Source: Pseudomonas sp. S04 (lineage in GTDB: Bacteria > Pseudomonadota > Gammaproteobacteria > Pseudomonadales > Pseudomonadaceae). From it: 64,000 nt of DNA. Under the pieces are notes generated by a model that was given only the letters and a program-made list of their open reading frames with translations, was not told the origin of the DNA and ran no database searches. Of the stretch, positions 1-8,956 are shown piece by piece (position 1 is the first letter of the stretch; the number at the start of each line of letters is the position of its first letter). Both the position numbers and the translations under genes were made by a program. The DNA is taken from contig NZ_CP019427.1 of assembly GCF_009834545.1 (NCBI RefSeq), positions 2,114,001-2,178,000 on the forward strand, written 5' to 3'.

Positions 1-1484
1 ACACCCTGGTCATCGCCGACCATACCCGTGCCCTGGCAATCGCCGGTGTGATGGGTGGCGAGCACAGTGGCGTATCCGCCACGACGCGGGACATTTTCCT
101 GGAAAGCGCGTTCTTCGACCAAATCGCGGTTGCTGGCAAGGCCCGTTCCTACGGCCTGCACACCGATGCCTCGCACCGCTACGAGCGCGGCGTGGACTGG
201 CAACTGGCCCGTGAAGCCATGGAGCGCGCCACTGGCCTGCTGCTGGACATCACCGGCGGCGATGCCGGCCCGATCATCGAGACCGTCAACGCGCAGTACC
301 TGCCGTCAATCGCGCCGATCACCCTGCGTGCCCAGCGCATCACCCAGATGCTCGGCATGGAAATGGATCCGGTCGAAGTCGAGCGGCTGCTCAGCGCCCT
401 GGGCCTGACTATCGCGGCGGACGGGGCAGGGCAGTGGCGCGTTGAAGTGCCAAGCCATCGCTTCGATATCAGCCTGGAAGTCGACCTGATCGAAGAGCTG
501 GCCCGCCTGTACGGCTACAACCGCCTGCCGGTCCGTTACCCGCAAGCGCGCCTGGCACCACAAGCCAAGGCCGAAGCTCGTAGCGACCTGCCTGAGTTGC
601 GTCGTCTGCTGGTTGCCCGTGGTTACCAGGAAGCGATCACCTACAGCTTCATCGATCCGAAACAGTTTGAACTGTTCAATCCGGGCGTTGAACCGCTGCT
701 GCTGGCCAACCCGATCTCCAACGACATGGCAGCCATGCGCTCGTCTTTGTGGCCTGGTCTGGTCAAAGCCCTGCAGCACAACCTGAACCGTCAGCAGGAT
801 CGCGTACGCCTGTTCGAAAGCGGCCTGCGTTTTGTCGGTCAGCTGGAAGGCCTGAAGCAAGAGCCGATGCTCGCCGGTGTAGTCTGCGGTAGCCGTCTGC
901 CGGAAGGCTGGGCACAGGGCCGCGACGTGGTGGATTTCTTCGACGTCAAGGCAGACGTGGAAGCAGTGCTGGGCTTCGCCGGTGCGCTGGACTCGTTCAC
1001 CTTCTCCCCGGGCAGCCACCCGGCATTGCACCCGGGTCAGACCGCGCGCATCGAGCGTGAAGGTCGCGAAGTCGGTTTCATCGGCGCGCTGCACCCCGAA
1101 CTGTCGAAAACCCTCGGTCTCGACCGTCCGGTGTTCGTCTTCGAGCTGGTATTGGGCGAAGTGGCCTTGGGCAAAATGCCTAAATTCCACGAGTTATCGC
1201 GCTTTCCTGAAGTACGCCGTGACCTCGCGTTGCTGGCCGACGCAGGCGTTGCCGCCAGTGCCGTCATGGATGTAATCCGTGAAAATGCAGGCGAATGGCT
1301 GACAGACCTCAGGCTCTTTGACGTTTATCAGGGTAAAGGCATTGATCCTCATAGAAAAAGCCTTGCAGTTGGCTTGACCTGGCAGCATCCATCGCGCACT
1401 CTTAATGACGATGAGGTGAATACCACGACGCAAAACATCCTCACCTCGCTCGAACAAAGGTTGAACGCCACGTTAAGGAAGTGA
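1..1484 (+). CDS. pheT: Phenylalanine--tRNA ligase beta subunit, 5'-truncated by window edge
   Basis: This is the 3' part of the beta chain of phenylalanyl-tRNA synthetase, a cytoplasmic alpha2-beta2 enzyme that charges tRNA-Phe and edits misactivated tyrosine. The frame is open from base 3. The visible part covers the B3/4 region (motif GVMGGEHSGV near the start), the B5 domain, the core catalytic-like fold and the C-terminal FDX-ACB anticodon-binding domain (RFPEVRRDLALL onward). It ends three bases before ihfA, the classical pheST-ihfA arrangement of gammaproteobacteria. The assignment is secure; the start lies outside the window. Confidence 0.97.
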   Translation, partial: TLVIADHTRALAIAGVMGGEHSGVSATTRDIFLESAFFDQIAVAGKARSYGLHTDASHRYERGVDWQLAREAMERATGLLLDITGGDAGPIIETVNAQYLPSIAPITLRAQRITQMLGMEMDPVEVERLLSALGLTIAADGAGQWRVEVPSHRFDISLEVDLIEELARLYGYNRLPVRYPQARLAPQAKAEARSDLPELRRLLVARGYQEAITYSFIDPKQFELFNPGVEPLLLANPISNDMAAMRSSLWPGLVKALQHNLNRQQDRVRLFESGLRFVGQLEGLKQEPMLAGVVCGSRLPEGWAQGRDVVDFFDVKADVEAVLGFAGALDSFTFSPGSHPALHPGQTARIEREGREVGFIGALHPELSKTLGLDRPVFVFELVLGEVALGKMPKFHELSRFPEVRRDLALLADAGVAASAVMDVIRENAGEWLTDLRLFDVYQGKGIDPHRKSLAVGLTWQHPSRTLNDDEVNTTTQNILTSLEQRLNATLRK

Positions 1485-1487
1485 CGT

Positions 1488-1790
1488 ATGGGGGCTCTGA
1501 CGAAAGCTGAAATGGCGGAACGTCTGTATGAAGAGCTGGGCCTGAACAAACGGGAGGCCAAGGAATTGGTCGAACTGTTTTTTGAAGAAATCAGGCACGC
1601 TCTTGAAGACAACGAACAGGTGAAGTTGTCCGGTTTCGGCAACTTCGACCTTCGGGACAAACGCCAGCGGCCTGGCCGCAATCCGAAAACGGGAGAAGAA
1701 ATCCCGATCACGGCTCGCCGTGTGGTCACCTTTCGTCCAGGGCAGAAGTTGAAGGCCCGAGTTGAGGCTTATGCTGGAACCAAGTCATAA
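1488..1790 (+). CDS. ihfA: Integration host factor subunit alpha
   Basis: This encodes the 100-residue alpha chain of the DNA-bending heterodimer IHF, which takes part in recombination, replication and transcription. The protein has the full HU/IHF fold: helical start with [20 protein letters not shown], then the arm region [20 protein letters not shown] containing the conserved [10 protein letters not shown] segment and the proline that intercalates into DNA. It follows pheT by 3 bases and overlaps the MerR-like gene, so the three are probably one operon. IHF is often needed by tyrosine integrases, which fits an element inserted nearby, although that link is only context. Confidence 0.97.
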   Translation: MGALTKAEMAERLYEELGLNKREAKELVELFFEEIRHALEDNEQVKLSGFGNFDLRDKRQRPGRNPKTGEEIPITARRVVTFRPGQKLKARVEAYAGTKS

Positions 1791-2127
1791 CGACGAGCTT
1801 CCCGTCATCCCAGGCAAACGCTACTTCACCATTGGTGAAGTCAGCGAGTTATGTGCGGTAAAACCGCACGTACTGCGCTATTGGGAGCAGGAGTTTCCTC
1901 AACTCAACCCCGTCAAACGCCGCGGAAACCGCCGGTATTATCAGCGCCAAGACGTGCTGATGATCCGGCAGATCCGTGCGTTGCTTTATGACCAGGGGTT
2001 CACCATCGGCGGCGCACGCTTGCGTTTGTCCGGCGATGAAGCCAAAGACGACACCACCCAGTACAAACAGATGATCCGCCAGATGATCTCCGAGCTCGAA
2101 GATGTACTGGTGGTCCTCAAGAAATAA
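1771..2127 (+). CDS. MerR-family transcriptional regulator
   Basis: This 118-residue protein has an N-terminal MerR-type winged helix ([20 protein letters not shown], then [13 protein letters not shown]). A short C-terminal dimerisation helix follows, without the cysteines of metal-sensing MerR proteins. It is the conserved gene that follows ihfA in Pseudomonas; its effector is unknown. I chose the ATG at 1771 because it overlaps the end of ihfA and begins the sequence usual for this family; a TTG three codons upstream is possible. A tRNA gene follows 89 bases after the stop. Confidence 0.92.
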   Translation: MLEPSHNDELPVIPGKRYFTIGEVSELCAVKPHVLRYWEQEFPQLNPVKRRGNRRYYQRQDVLMIRQIRALLYDQGFTIGGARLRLSGDEAKDDTTQYKQMIRQMISELEDVLVVLKK

Positions 2128-2145
2128 AATTCTGCTTTTAAATAC

Positions 2146-2174
2146 TTCCAGTTTTCAAGAGCTTGCGTTATATT
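2146..2174 (+). promoter_or_regulatory. Possible promoter of tRNA-Pro
   Basis: A good -10 box (TATATT, 2169-2174) lies about 43 bases before the tRNA, with only a weak -35 candidate (TTCCAG) 17 bases upstream. The position suits a dedicated tRNA promoter, but the -35 match is poor. Confidence 0.35.
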
Positions 2175-2216
2175 CTTGAGCGTTCGTCGAGAACAGCAAC
2201 AGGTAACACGCCTAGT

Positions 2217-2293
2217 CGGGGCGTAGCGCAGTCCGGTAGCGCACTAGCATGGGGTGCTAGGGGTCGAGTGTTCGAATCACTCCGTCCCGACCA
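2217..2293 (+). tRNA. tRNA-Pro (anticodon GGG), probable ICE insertion site
   Basis: The 77-base sequence folds as a complete tRNA. It has a 7-bp acceptor stem (CGGGGCG with CGTCCCG, one G-U pair) and an anticodon stem CTAGC/GCTAG around loop ATGGGGT, giving anticodon GGG. The T-arm is GTGTTCGAATCAC and the encoded 3' end is ACCA. It marks the last recognisable core gene before about 56 kb of accessory DNA, and tRNA 3' ends are the usual targets of tyrosine-integrase elements. Use as the attachment site is inferred from position; I did not find a repeated copy of its 3' end at the far border. Confidence 0.95.
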
Positions 2294-2309
2294 TATTTTT
2301 CAATGACTT

Positions 2310-2336
2310 AGCCCAATCTGAAAAGGTTGGGCTTTT
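2310..2336 (+). terminator. Rho-independent terminator after tRNA-Pro
   Basis: A perfect 7-bp stem (AGCCCAA / TTGGGCT) with a 10-base loop is followed directly by a short T tract. It lies 16 bases after the tRNA and would end the tRNA transcript. Confidence 0.8.
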
Positions 2337-2977
2337 TCATGTCTCGAAAAATACTCCCACATTTACTCCCACGGATATCTTGGATCTCGGTAGATATGCC
2401 ACTTGAGAGGCGTTCGACTCTCGTTTCCCCGGGCAGCTCGTATCAGTGCAAGAGTCAGAAGGCGCGAGTAGGTTTGTTAAAGGGTTGCCGATTTGCAGAT
2501 CGGTTGCGGTTGATGCTGAGTCGCGCCGCAAAGCGTGGTAAGCCGGAAGCCTGTAAATACAGTTAAGGTCGCTCTCTCCAAAGAACGTTTTGACTGGGCT
2601 TCAGCAAGGTGGTTTTAGCTCAAAAAACGAGTTATGCCCCATTTTCCTCCCTCATTCGCGCCGAGTGTGCGAGTGATCGCGAATGGCGATTTCTGACGGA
2701 CTCAAGTATGGCAGTGGCTGGTATTCAGTACGCCTCCTTATACGGGCGAGCAACCCGTCTATGGCAAATCTTTGGTCGTTCGGAAGACGATATGGAGATG
2801 AGTGGATATCCTAAGTGCGGTCGGTGTGAGTCTGAAGCGTGTCGAGCTTACTCAGCGATGCCTGTGAATTTATCTCACCGATAAAAAAGATCGGTCTAGG
2901 GCAATAAAGAAGACAAACCGGCGCTACCATGATGGCAAAGTGTCATTGTTCTATTCGAGGATAGTCAGGTACGACGA
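2337..2977. other. Left-end accessory DNA without a convincing gene; possible integrase tail and tRNA-like remnants
   Basis: No open frame here has a protein-like composition. The minus-strand frame that ends just inside the left border (2337-2375) reads SVGVNVGVFFET. That resembles the tail of tRNA-targeting phage-type integrases as I remember them, so the stretch may be a scar of a lost integrase; this is a weak inference. The tRNA-like sequence at 2461-2530 is listed separately. Nothing else in this stretch is recognised. Confidence 0.3.
2461..2530 (+). other. tRNA-Cys-like sequence, probably degenerate
   Basis: A perfect 7-bp acceptor-like stem (GGCGCGA 2461-2467 with TCGCGCC 2521-2527) encloses a hairpin CCGAT/ATCGG. 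Its loop presents GCA, the cysteine anticodon, at roughly the right distance from the 5' end. However, the anticodon loop is 6 bases (or 8 with a shorter stem), the D-arm does not pair, and the stretch where the T-arm should be is about 5 bases short. It looks like a decayed or highly divergent tRNA rather than a functional one; chance similarity is not excluded. Confidence 0.3.
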
Positions 2978-3259
2978 TTGACGATCCATAGCCAATACGC
3001 GTGCGCAATAGATGGCAGCTTGCGTGTACATGTCCCCGTTCGGCTTTATGAGCTAACGCTTAAGCACCACCTACTGGATCAGTTAGGAGGTTTTTCCCAT
3101 TTGCTCCTTGAAGTGCTCGATACGATGTCCTTTCGTAGGATCGAATGGATGCTGGAACTTATAGGGCAACCTAATCTAGGTTCGATAAACCACTACACGC
3201 CAGCGAAGAGTTGTGAACTCCAAGACTGCGATCCACCTAACGCGAGGTGCTACGTTTGA
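2978..3259 (+). CDS. Hypothetical protein translationally coupled to the large ATPase
   Basis: This possible 93-residue protein has a plausible amphipathic central part (VRLYELTLKHHLLDQLGGF, then an LLLEVL segment) and no recognised domain. It would begin with TTG, preceded by an AGG about 8 bases upstream. The main support is its end: its TGA stop (3257-3259) overlaps a TTG start of the next gene as TTGA, a coupling arrangement typical of real operon neighbours. It could instead be the remnant of a longer gene. Function is unknown. Confidence 0.4.
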   Translation: MTIHSQYACAIDGSLRVHVPVRLYELTLKHHLLDQLGGFSHLLLEVLDTMSFRRIEWMLELIGQPNLGSINHYTPAKSCELQDCDPPNARCYV

Positions 3260-6200
3260 AGGATTTATTGGCAGTCGATGAGTCAGAGGCGTCGGAAATT
3301 ACGACTGATGCCAAGACGGCTAACCGACCTGCGCGTAACCAAGGAAAGGCACCCATCCTTCTACCCTCAGCAGAAGCCGAATACGTACCACCTGATTTCA
3401 GCGGGAGCCGGCGAACCAGGATTGGCTCGAGTTTCATTGAGCAGTTTGTTGCAGGACATGATGCAAGTGACGTCCTGCGCGAGCTTGTCCAAAACGAATA
3501 TGACGGCGGCGGAGCTTCACTGACGCTAAACTTCGGAGGCCATTCGCTTGAGGTGGTCGGTACCGGACGAAATATAGAGCGCAATGGGTGGGAGCGGCTC
3601 TCTGTGATTGTCGGTACGGGCAATGTGCTGGGCAGCCGGCAAGAAGAGGTCGTGGCGCCGAAAGCAAATGGTATCGGCTCCAAGAATTTCGGATTACGTT
3701 CGTTGTTTCGTTTTGGCGATCAAATACACGTACGATCAGGCGGGCAGGTCGCATTGCTTGATCTTCAAACACAAGAAACAGGCCGTGAACGAGACCCGGT
3801 GTCGTCCCGGCGGAGGGGTGTTCGCGTTCACGTGCCTTATAGGCTTAAGTCGACAGAGCTGCTGGAGGCGTTTAGCGTCGAAAGAGAGGCGCATGCCCTC
3901 GATATGATGGCTGCAGGCATGCCGGACACGCTAGTCAAACTAGCACTTGCTGGAAAAAAAAGCGGACTGCGTGAGGTCATTATTCGATCGGTCCGCACTG
4001 GTCGCGTGCTTTATTGGAAACAAGACGCCAAACGCGAGCGCTCCTTTGCTGCGCGCGTCACTATGACGAAGAGGGCAGGTGCGCTCGTCGATCAAGATGG
4101 CAAGCGAATCCAGTTCCAGGAGGAGGAGTTTTTGCGGACGGTCGAAATTCCTGAAAGGTTTTCAGGACGATCTTTTCCGGCATATTACAGACAACCTGGC
4201 GGAAAGTTACGTATCGCGGTGTCGGTCCCGATCATTCGCCGGCGAATCGATCTCCGGCAGTTTGGTCACTTCTATTATCCATTGAAAGCACCCTCGTCCG
4301 TCACTGGTTGTGCCGTCAGTATCAGTGCTCCATTCGAACTCAACACGGATCGAAGCGGGATAAACGACCACGTCTGGAACGACTGGCTTATCGACCAAGC
4401 CGTCGAGCTGACACTTGATCTTCTCAAAACTGATTGGTTCGACAGATATGGCGCGGACGCATTCAAGGCACTCGTTAGCAACGGCAACCCCAGCTCGACG
4501 CGCTTTTCAAATGAAATAGCTCAGCGCCTTGCGACGGACGCTTGCTGGCCTACAGGGGATGCATCCAATCCTCACTTCGCCCGCGCGACTGAGATCGTGC
4601 TTCCTACGGATCCCGAGCTGCAAGGTTTTCTCAGTGCTAATCGCTATCTGGTCCCTAAGCTTTCGGGCGACGAGGCGTTGTCCAGCTTGGCGGTAGAATG
4701 CGGTGCCAAGCAATTCACAATTTCTTCGTTAGTAAGGCTGCGATGTGCAGGTGATGATTTAAAGGGTCTTGAGACCAAAATTGGCAACGACGCGAATTAC
4801 TCCTTCACGAACTATCTTGGTGCCATGACCGGCATAGACATGCAGAAACGCCAAGCTTTGGCGTTGTCGGCTTATCCGCGACGATTGAGTAAGCTGAATA
4901 AAGCCGACTTGGGTAATACTGCTTCGACTTTGAATGCTGTTGGTGAACTCTTACCCGCTGTTCGACTGATGATCGTAAGCCCAGATCTTTGGATTGATTG
5001 CCCGGAACCTGTGGCCAACCGGCTCCATCCAGAACTCATTCAATGCAAATCAATTTCAAGTCACTGCCGTACATTCGACGAAGAGCAATGGCTGATTGAC
5101 GCCGCTGGCCGCTCCGCCTCCGCAGTAGGCGATGACCGGGAGCGAGAAACGCTCTACCGGAAGTTACTGACCAGCGAGAAGCCGATTAGCCGTCTCGTTC
5201 TATCAGCATTACGCAACAATCCTATTGTCAAGAATCAGCGTGGTCAGTGGGTAGCGCCGTCCACCATGGTGTACCTCAAAAAGCCCTTGGCAACGCAGCT
5301 CGATGCGGCGATAGATGCCCCATCGAAGGAGATGGTTAAGGCGTCAGGATTGATCGCGCGCTTGCGGATTCGTAGTTCGCTAAGTGGCTCGGATCTCGTC
5401 CGTTACGCTCGATTGGTTGCCGAGCGTCCTGAGATAGCTGAACGATTTGAAAAGCTGCTTACCGAAAATTTCAATTTGCTCATTCCTGCGGTCGTAGATG
5501 AACTGCAGGTAATCCCCTGTCTGATGTCGCGATCAGGGCAGCCTACGGCTCCTTGCATGCTTCACCTCGACACGAGGGCCAATCGTTTATGCATCGATGA
5601 CGACCACCGAATTGTCGGGGGGAGTCATGATCTGCTGTATCGTAAGCTGAAACTCTCAGTCGCACCAAGTTCGGAGATTTTGGTCGATATTCTCAATCGC
5701 CGTATGCAAGAGGGACGGGCTCCTAATCGGCCTGATTTGATATATCCGGCGCTTGTGGAGGCCATTAAGCGCGAGCGGCGCAACAAATCTGAATTTCTTA
5801 ATATGCGGATTTGTTGGGTTCACGACGGCTTCTACCCGCCCTCCGAAATCCTAGTTGGTTCCAGGACGGCAACCCCGCTAGGCGAGGTGTTCCCTCTCTA
5901 CAAACATTCCGACGCAGTCGGAGATGCATATTTTGCGCTTGGCGCTGCGAGTCAGCCTAATGATGCGCATTGGTCGCGCTTCTTCCGAAATGTGGCAGCC
6001 GCATGGGCAACTGACACCCACTTAACATCGGATAGACGGGCCATCCTACTAGAGGCTTACCGCCTACGTAGGAGCTTTGGCTTACCCTCAGGGCTTGAGG
6101 ACGTTCGCTGCTTGATCGACGATCGAGCGCGACTCTTCACTCTTGGTGAGCTGCGTTCTGGAAAACTCCTCGAACCAGATTTTCCAGCACTCGAACAAGC

Positions 6201-7551
6201 ACTTCGAAATGCCGACAGTGCCACCGGAGTCGTTGACAGAACCGAACACGTGCGCTCATTTTTTGCAGGTCTCGGCATTCGTCCACTGTCAGCAATCGCT
6301 GGTACAAGTGAGGCTGTACTCGGTTCTTCGTGTCGACCACCACTTTGGTTCAAGCCTAAACAGGCCGAGCGCGTCATCGCCATTCTGCATAGACCGCTTC
6401 TTGCGCGCGCACTGTTTGAAGTTGCCTATCGAAATCGGCATGGTCATTCAGGTTTCCAGCCAGCGTCACTTTCCATGATCAAAAGGGACCTCCTCAGTAT
6501 TCGTGACATTGCTTTTTTTTCGAGTATGGAGCGTCGCTACAGCGTGGCTGGGACGAGCGTTGTCGTTCCTGCTCAGGTAGCGGTCAGTGCTGGGCAGGTC
6601 TGTGTCATTCCGCCAAAGACCAAAAGTAGATTTCAACTATTGCTTGCTGAAGCGCTTGCAGAAATCGCTGGCGCTACCAGCGTGGCGACGATGCGCAGCA
6701 TCGCCAACGCATTTCTTCCGCTTCTTCTTTGTGGAACGCTTGAGGAGTTAAGAGAGTATCTAGAGCAGATGGGGCTTTCCAATAGCTTCCGATCGATCGC
6801 GGATGATGAGGAGGCCAACGAGCTCGAAGACGATGACGATGACGAAAGTGATGAGGATTTTGAGGAGCTTGCATTGCGTCAGGTCTTCGACAATCTCAAC
6901 ACCTCTGGTTCGACTAGCAGCGACGCGGTCCAGCCCGTTGATACAGCTACGCCGCGCATAATTAACGCTCCGCCTGCGCTTCCACCTGCGGCACCTACTT
7001 TCGCTTTGCCGAATCTCGAAGATGTCTTACTAACGGTCGCGCCGACCCAAGGAGTAGAAATCGAACTACGCGGAGGAGGGGGAGGTGGTGGCGGTGGAAC
7101 CACGAATGTCTGGCTACCGCCCACGGCTGCGGAGAATGAACGGGCTAGTCGCGTGGGGCAACGTGGTGAGGAACTGGTCTATCGCATGGAGCTTCAGAAA
7201 GTACGAGATATGGGCTATGCGAAACCTGAGCTGTACGTCGTATGGACATCGCAAGACGATCCGGGTGCCGACCATGACATCCGCTCCATTGACATCAACG
7301 GGGAGCCGCGGTGGATTGAAGTGAAATCGACTACAGGTGTGGATGGCAGATTTGACTGGCCTCGCAGAGAGTTTGAAAAGGCACTGCGTGAGCGGGAGCG
7401 TTATGAGTTGTGGCGCGTTTATCGCGTCGCCGCTAAGGAACCCGTGGCAAAGTGCTTCACCAACCCATCGCGCATGCTTGGGGCGCGACAGATTACGCTT
7501 GAGCTCGGCAGTTTGCGCGCCAATATCGAGAAGTTGGTTGAGTCGTTCTAG
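3256..7551 (+). CDS. Large GHKL-type ATPase with C-terminal DUF3883 (defence-island protein)
   Basis: This protein of about 1430 residues starts with a GHKL/HATPase-like domain of the sacsin-N type: N-box ELVQNEYDGG near residues 76-85 and a glycine box GIGSKNFGLRSLF near 139-151. A long, unrecognised middle follows, then an acidic stretch around residues 1190-1205 and a linker of nine glycines near 1276-1284. The C-terminal domain resembles DUF3883 (NO VEIN), with the nuclease-like motif IEVKSTTG about 78 residues from the end. DUF3883 proteins are frequent in phage-defence islands. The combination suggests an ATP-gated nucleic-acid effector, which is inference. The start is either TTG 3256, coupled to the preceding small gene, or GTG 3247. 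It lies with dnd and DUF262 genes. Confidence 0.7.
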   Translation: MKDLLAVDESEASEITTDAKTANRPARNQGKAPILLPSAEAEYVPPDFSGSRRTRIGSSFIEQFVAGHDASDVLRELVQNEYDGGGASLTLNFGGHSLEVVGTGRNIERNGWERLSVIVGTGNVLGSRQEEVVAPKANGIGSKNFGLRSLFRFGDQIHVRSGGQVALLDLQTQETGRERDPVSSRRRGVRVHVPYRLKSTELLEAFSVEREAHALDMMAAGMPDTLVKLALAGKKSGLREVIIRSVRTGRVLYWKQDAKRERSFAARVTMTKRAGALVDQDGKRIQFQEEEFLRTVEIPERFSGRSFPAYYRQPGGKLRIAVSVPIIRRRIDLRQFGHFYYPLKAPSSVTGCAVSISAPFELNTDRSGINDHVWNDWLIDQAVELTLDLLKTDWFDRYGADAFKALVSNGNPSSTRFSNEIAQRLATDACWPTGDASNPHFARATEIVLPTDPELQGFLSANRYLVPKLSGDEALSSLAVECGAKQFTISSLVRLRCAGDDLKGLETKIGNDANYSFTNYLGAMTGIDMQKRQALALSAYPRRLSKLNKADLGNTASTLNAVGELLPAVRLMIVSPDLWIDCPEPVANRLHPELIQCKSISSHCRTFDEEQWLIDAAGRSASAVGDDRERETLYRKLLTSEKPISRLVLSALRNNPIVKNQRGQWVAPSTMVYLKKPLATQLDAAIDAPSKEMVKASGLIARLRIRSSLSGSDLVRYARLVAERPEIAERFEKLLTENFNLLIPAVVDELQVIPCLMSRSGQPTAPCMLHLDTRANRLCIDDDHRIVGGSHDLLYRKLKLSVAPSSEILVDILNRRMQEGRAPNRPDLIYPALVEAIKRERRNKSEFLNMRICWVHDGFYPPSEILVGSRTATPLGEVFPLYKHSDAVGDAYFALGAASQPNDAHWSRFFRNVAAAWATDTHLTSDRRAILLEAYRLRRSFGLPSGLEDVRCLIDDRARLFTLGELRSGKLLEPDFPALEQALRNADSATGVVDRTEHVRSFFAGLGIRPLSAIAGTSEAVLGSSCRPPLWFKPKQAERVIAILHRPLLARALFEVAYRNRHGHSGFQPASLSMIKRDLLSIRDIAFFSSMERRYSVAGTSVVVPAQVAVSAGQVCVIPPKTKSRFQLLLAEALAEIAGATSVATMRSIANAFLPLLLCGTLEELREYLEQMGLSNSFRSIADDEEANELEDDDDDESDEDFEELALRQVFDNLNTSGSTSSDAVQPVDTATPRIINAPPALPPAAPTFALPNLEDVLLTVAPTQGVEIELRGGGGGGGGGTTNVWLPPTAAENERASRVGQRGEELVYRMELQKVRDMGYAKPELYVVWTSQDDPGADHDIRSIDINGEPRWIEVKSTTGVDGRFDWPRREFEKALRERERYELWRVYRVAAKEPVAKCFTNPSRMLGARQITLELGSLRANIEKLVESF

Positions 7552-8129
7552 GGCAATCGCATCATGACTCGCTGAATTCTTGCCCTTACGCCGCTACTGA
7601 ACTCCGGTTGTGGTCTCTGATAAGAGTGACTGGCGAGATTTCGGAAAAATTACAAAAATACGAAGGCTACGCTCCAGATATCCCACCTTTACGATCTCTT
7701 AGGTTGGTAATTCTGATGTGTAGTGCTGAGGGCTGAGATTCATTGCAGCTAAAGCTGACATTTCATCCTGGCTGATCTACATTCTAGCCGTCCATCTGAC
7801 TCAGGCGATCTTCATGCTGACTGGCTCCAATCACCTGTATGCAGCTTGCTATGCAGCATTGCCTATTATGAGGATGCGCAGGGCTTCAACTTGTCTGCGC
7901 GCGGGAAGACTGGGGCGTATCTCAGCCTGGGGAACCTCTGGCTCTGACTATCTAGTGATAGCGTGCGCGCCGAAGACATGCAACGTAATTTCAGGGGGTG
8001 ACACGATTTGGATCTTTACTAAGCGTAATGTAATATCGCTGATGGAAACTGTTTCGGATGAGTTCTGGAAACGTTAACTTGTAATAGCGAAAATCCTAGC
8101 TGCCGCAAATTATTAGAAGGTATGGATAC
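7552..8129. other. Intergenic region between the ATPase and abortive-infection genes
   Basis: About 580 bases separate the two genes. One open frame (7814-8077, plus) ends in a protein-like ISLMETVSDEFWKR but its first half looks non-coding, so it could be a gene remnant. A promoter for the downstream AT-rich gene group must lie here; I could not pick one with confidence. Confidence 0.3.
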
Positions 8130-8942
8130 ATGCAGGATAAGGCTCAAGATGGCACCGGTTTTTTTGACTCGGCGGTGATAAAAGTATCGGCGGTCATATT
8201 AGCTGTGGCAGTAATTTGTGCCGGAAGTGTCATTGTAATTTATAAAAAGCATTTTGCTGGCGACTATTTAGTCGATCATGCTGCATGGGGGCAGTTTGGT
8301 GATTTCTTTGGAGGGACCTTAAATCCGATACTCGCGATGCTGTCTTTGTTTGCGATATTAGGCGCTTTAATTATCCAGTCCCGAGAACTTTCTCATTCTA
8401 CCTCTGCTCTGAAGGAACAAAGTGCTCATTTAAATGTTCAGGCGTTTGAAAATACCTTCTTTTCCATGGTCCTTCTTTATAATGAAAATGTCAAAACTTT
8501 AGATCTGGAAGATACTGAGAAAAAAGAGGATTATAATCAGGGGCGGGGAGCGTTTCGTATATTGCTGCGAAGACTCAAGATCAATTATGAGAACGTAAAG
8601 AAATATCATTCCACTGGTAGGGATGAGCGCGAAATAATTGCGCAGGCCTATAAGGTTTTTAGTGCTGATAACGATAGGTTTATTGGGCACTACGTGGGAT
8701 CTCTAAAAAGCATTATTGATTTCATAGAGGTGCGAAGCCCTAGCAATCCGTTGCAATACTACTCGATTGTTAATGCGCAGTTATCCGCAAATGAACGGCT
8801 TCTTATTTTTTACCATTCGCTGAATTGTGGTGGATCGTTAGCATTAGATAATTTAAATAAATATAACTTTTTTGGAGATATTTCAAAGCAGTTGTATTTT
8901 GATGCAGATCTTCATTCTTCTTTGGTAGTTAATCCCATTTAG
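8130..8942 (+). CDS. Putative phage abortive-infection membrane protein (putAbiC-like)
   Basis: This 270-residue protein has two N-terminal membrane segments (about residues 17-38 and 62-82). They flank the motif WGQFGDFFGGTLNPILAML, and a cytoplasmic helical part follows with ALKEQSAHLNVQAFENTFFSM split across it. That order matches the family called putative phage abortive infection protein (putAbiC). Members are membrane proteins found in defence islands; their mechanism is largely unknown. The gene is AT-rich compared with the core genome and lies 14 bases before the next gene, with which it is probably co-transcribed. Confidence 0.65.
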   Translation: MQDKAQDGTGFFDSAVIKVSAVILAVAVICAGSVIVIYKKHFAGDYLVDHAAWGQFGDFFGGTLNPILAMLSLFAILGALIIQSRELSHSTSALKEQSAHLNVQAFENTFFSMVLLYNENVKTLDLEDTEKKEDYNQGRGAFRILLRRLKINYENVKKYHSTGRDEREIIAQAYKVFSADNDRFIGHYVGSLKSIIDFIEVRSPSNPLQYYSIVNAQLSANERLLIFYHSLNCGGSLALDNLNKYNFFGDISKQLYFDADLHSSLVVNPI

Positions 8943-8956
8943 TTGAGTTTTTAATT

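Noticed and set aside
306..1190. Long open frame opposite to pheT
   Set aside because: It is the antisense shadow of a GC-rich core gene; the pheT frame is certain.
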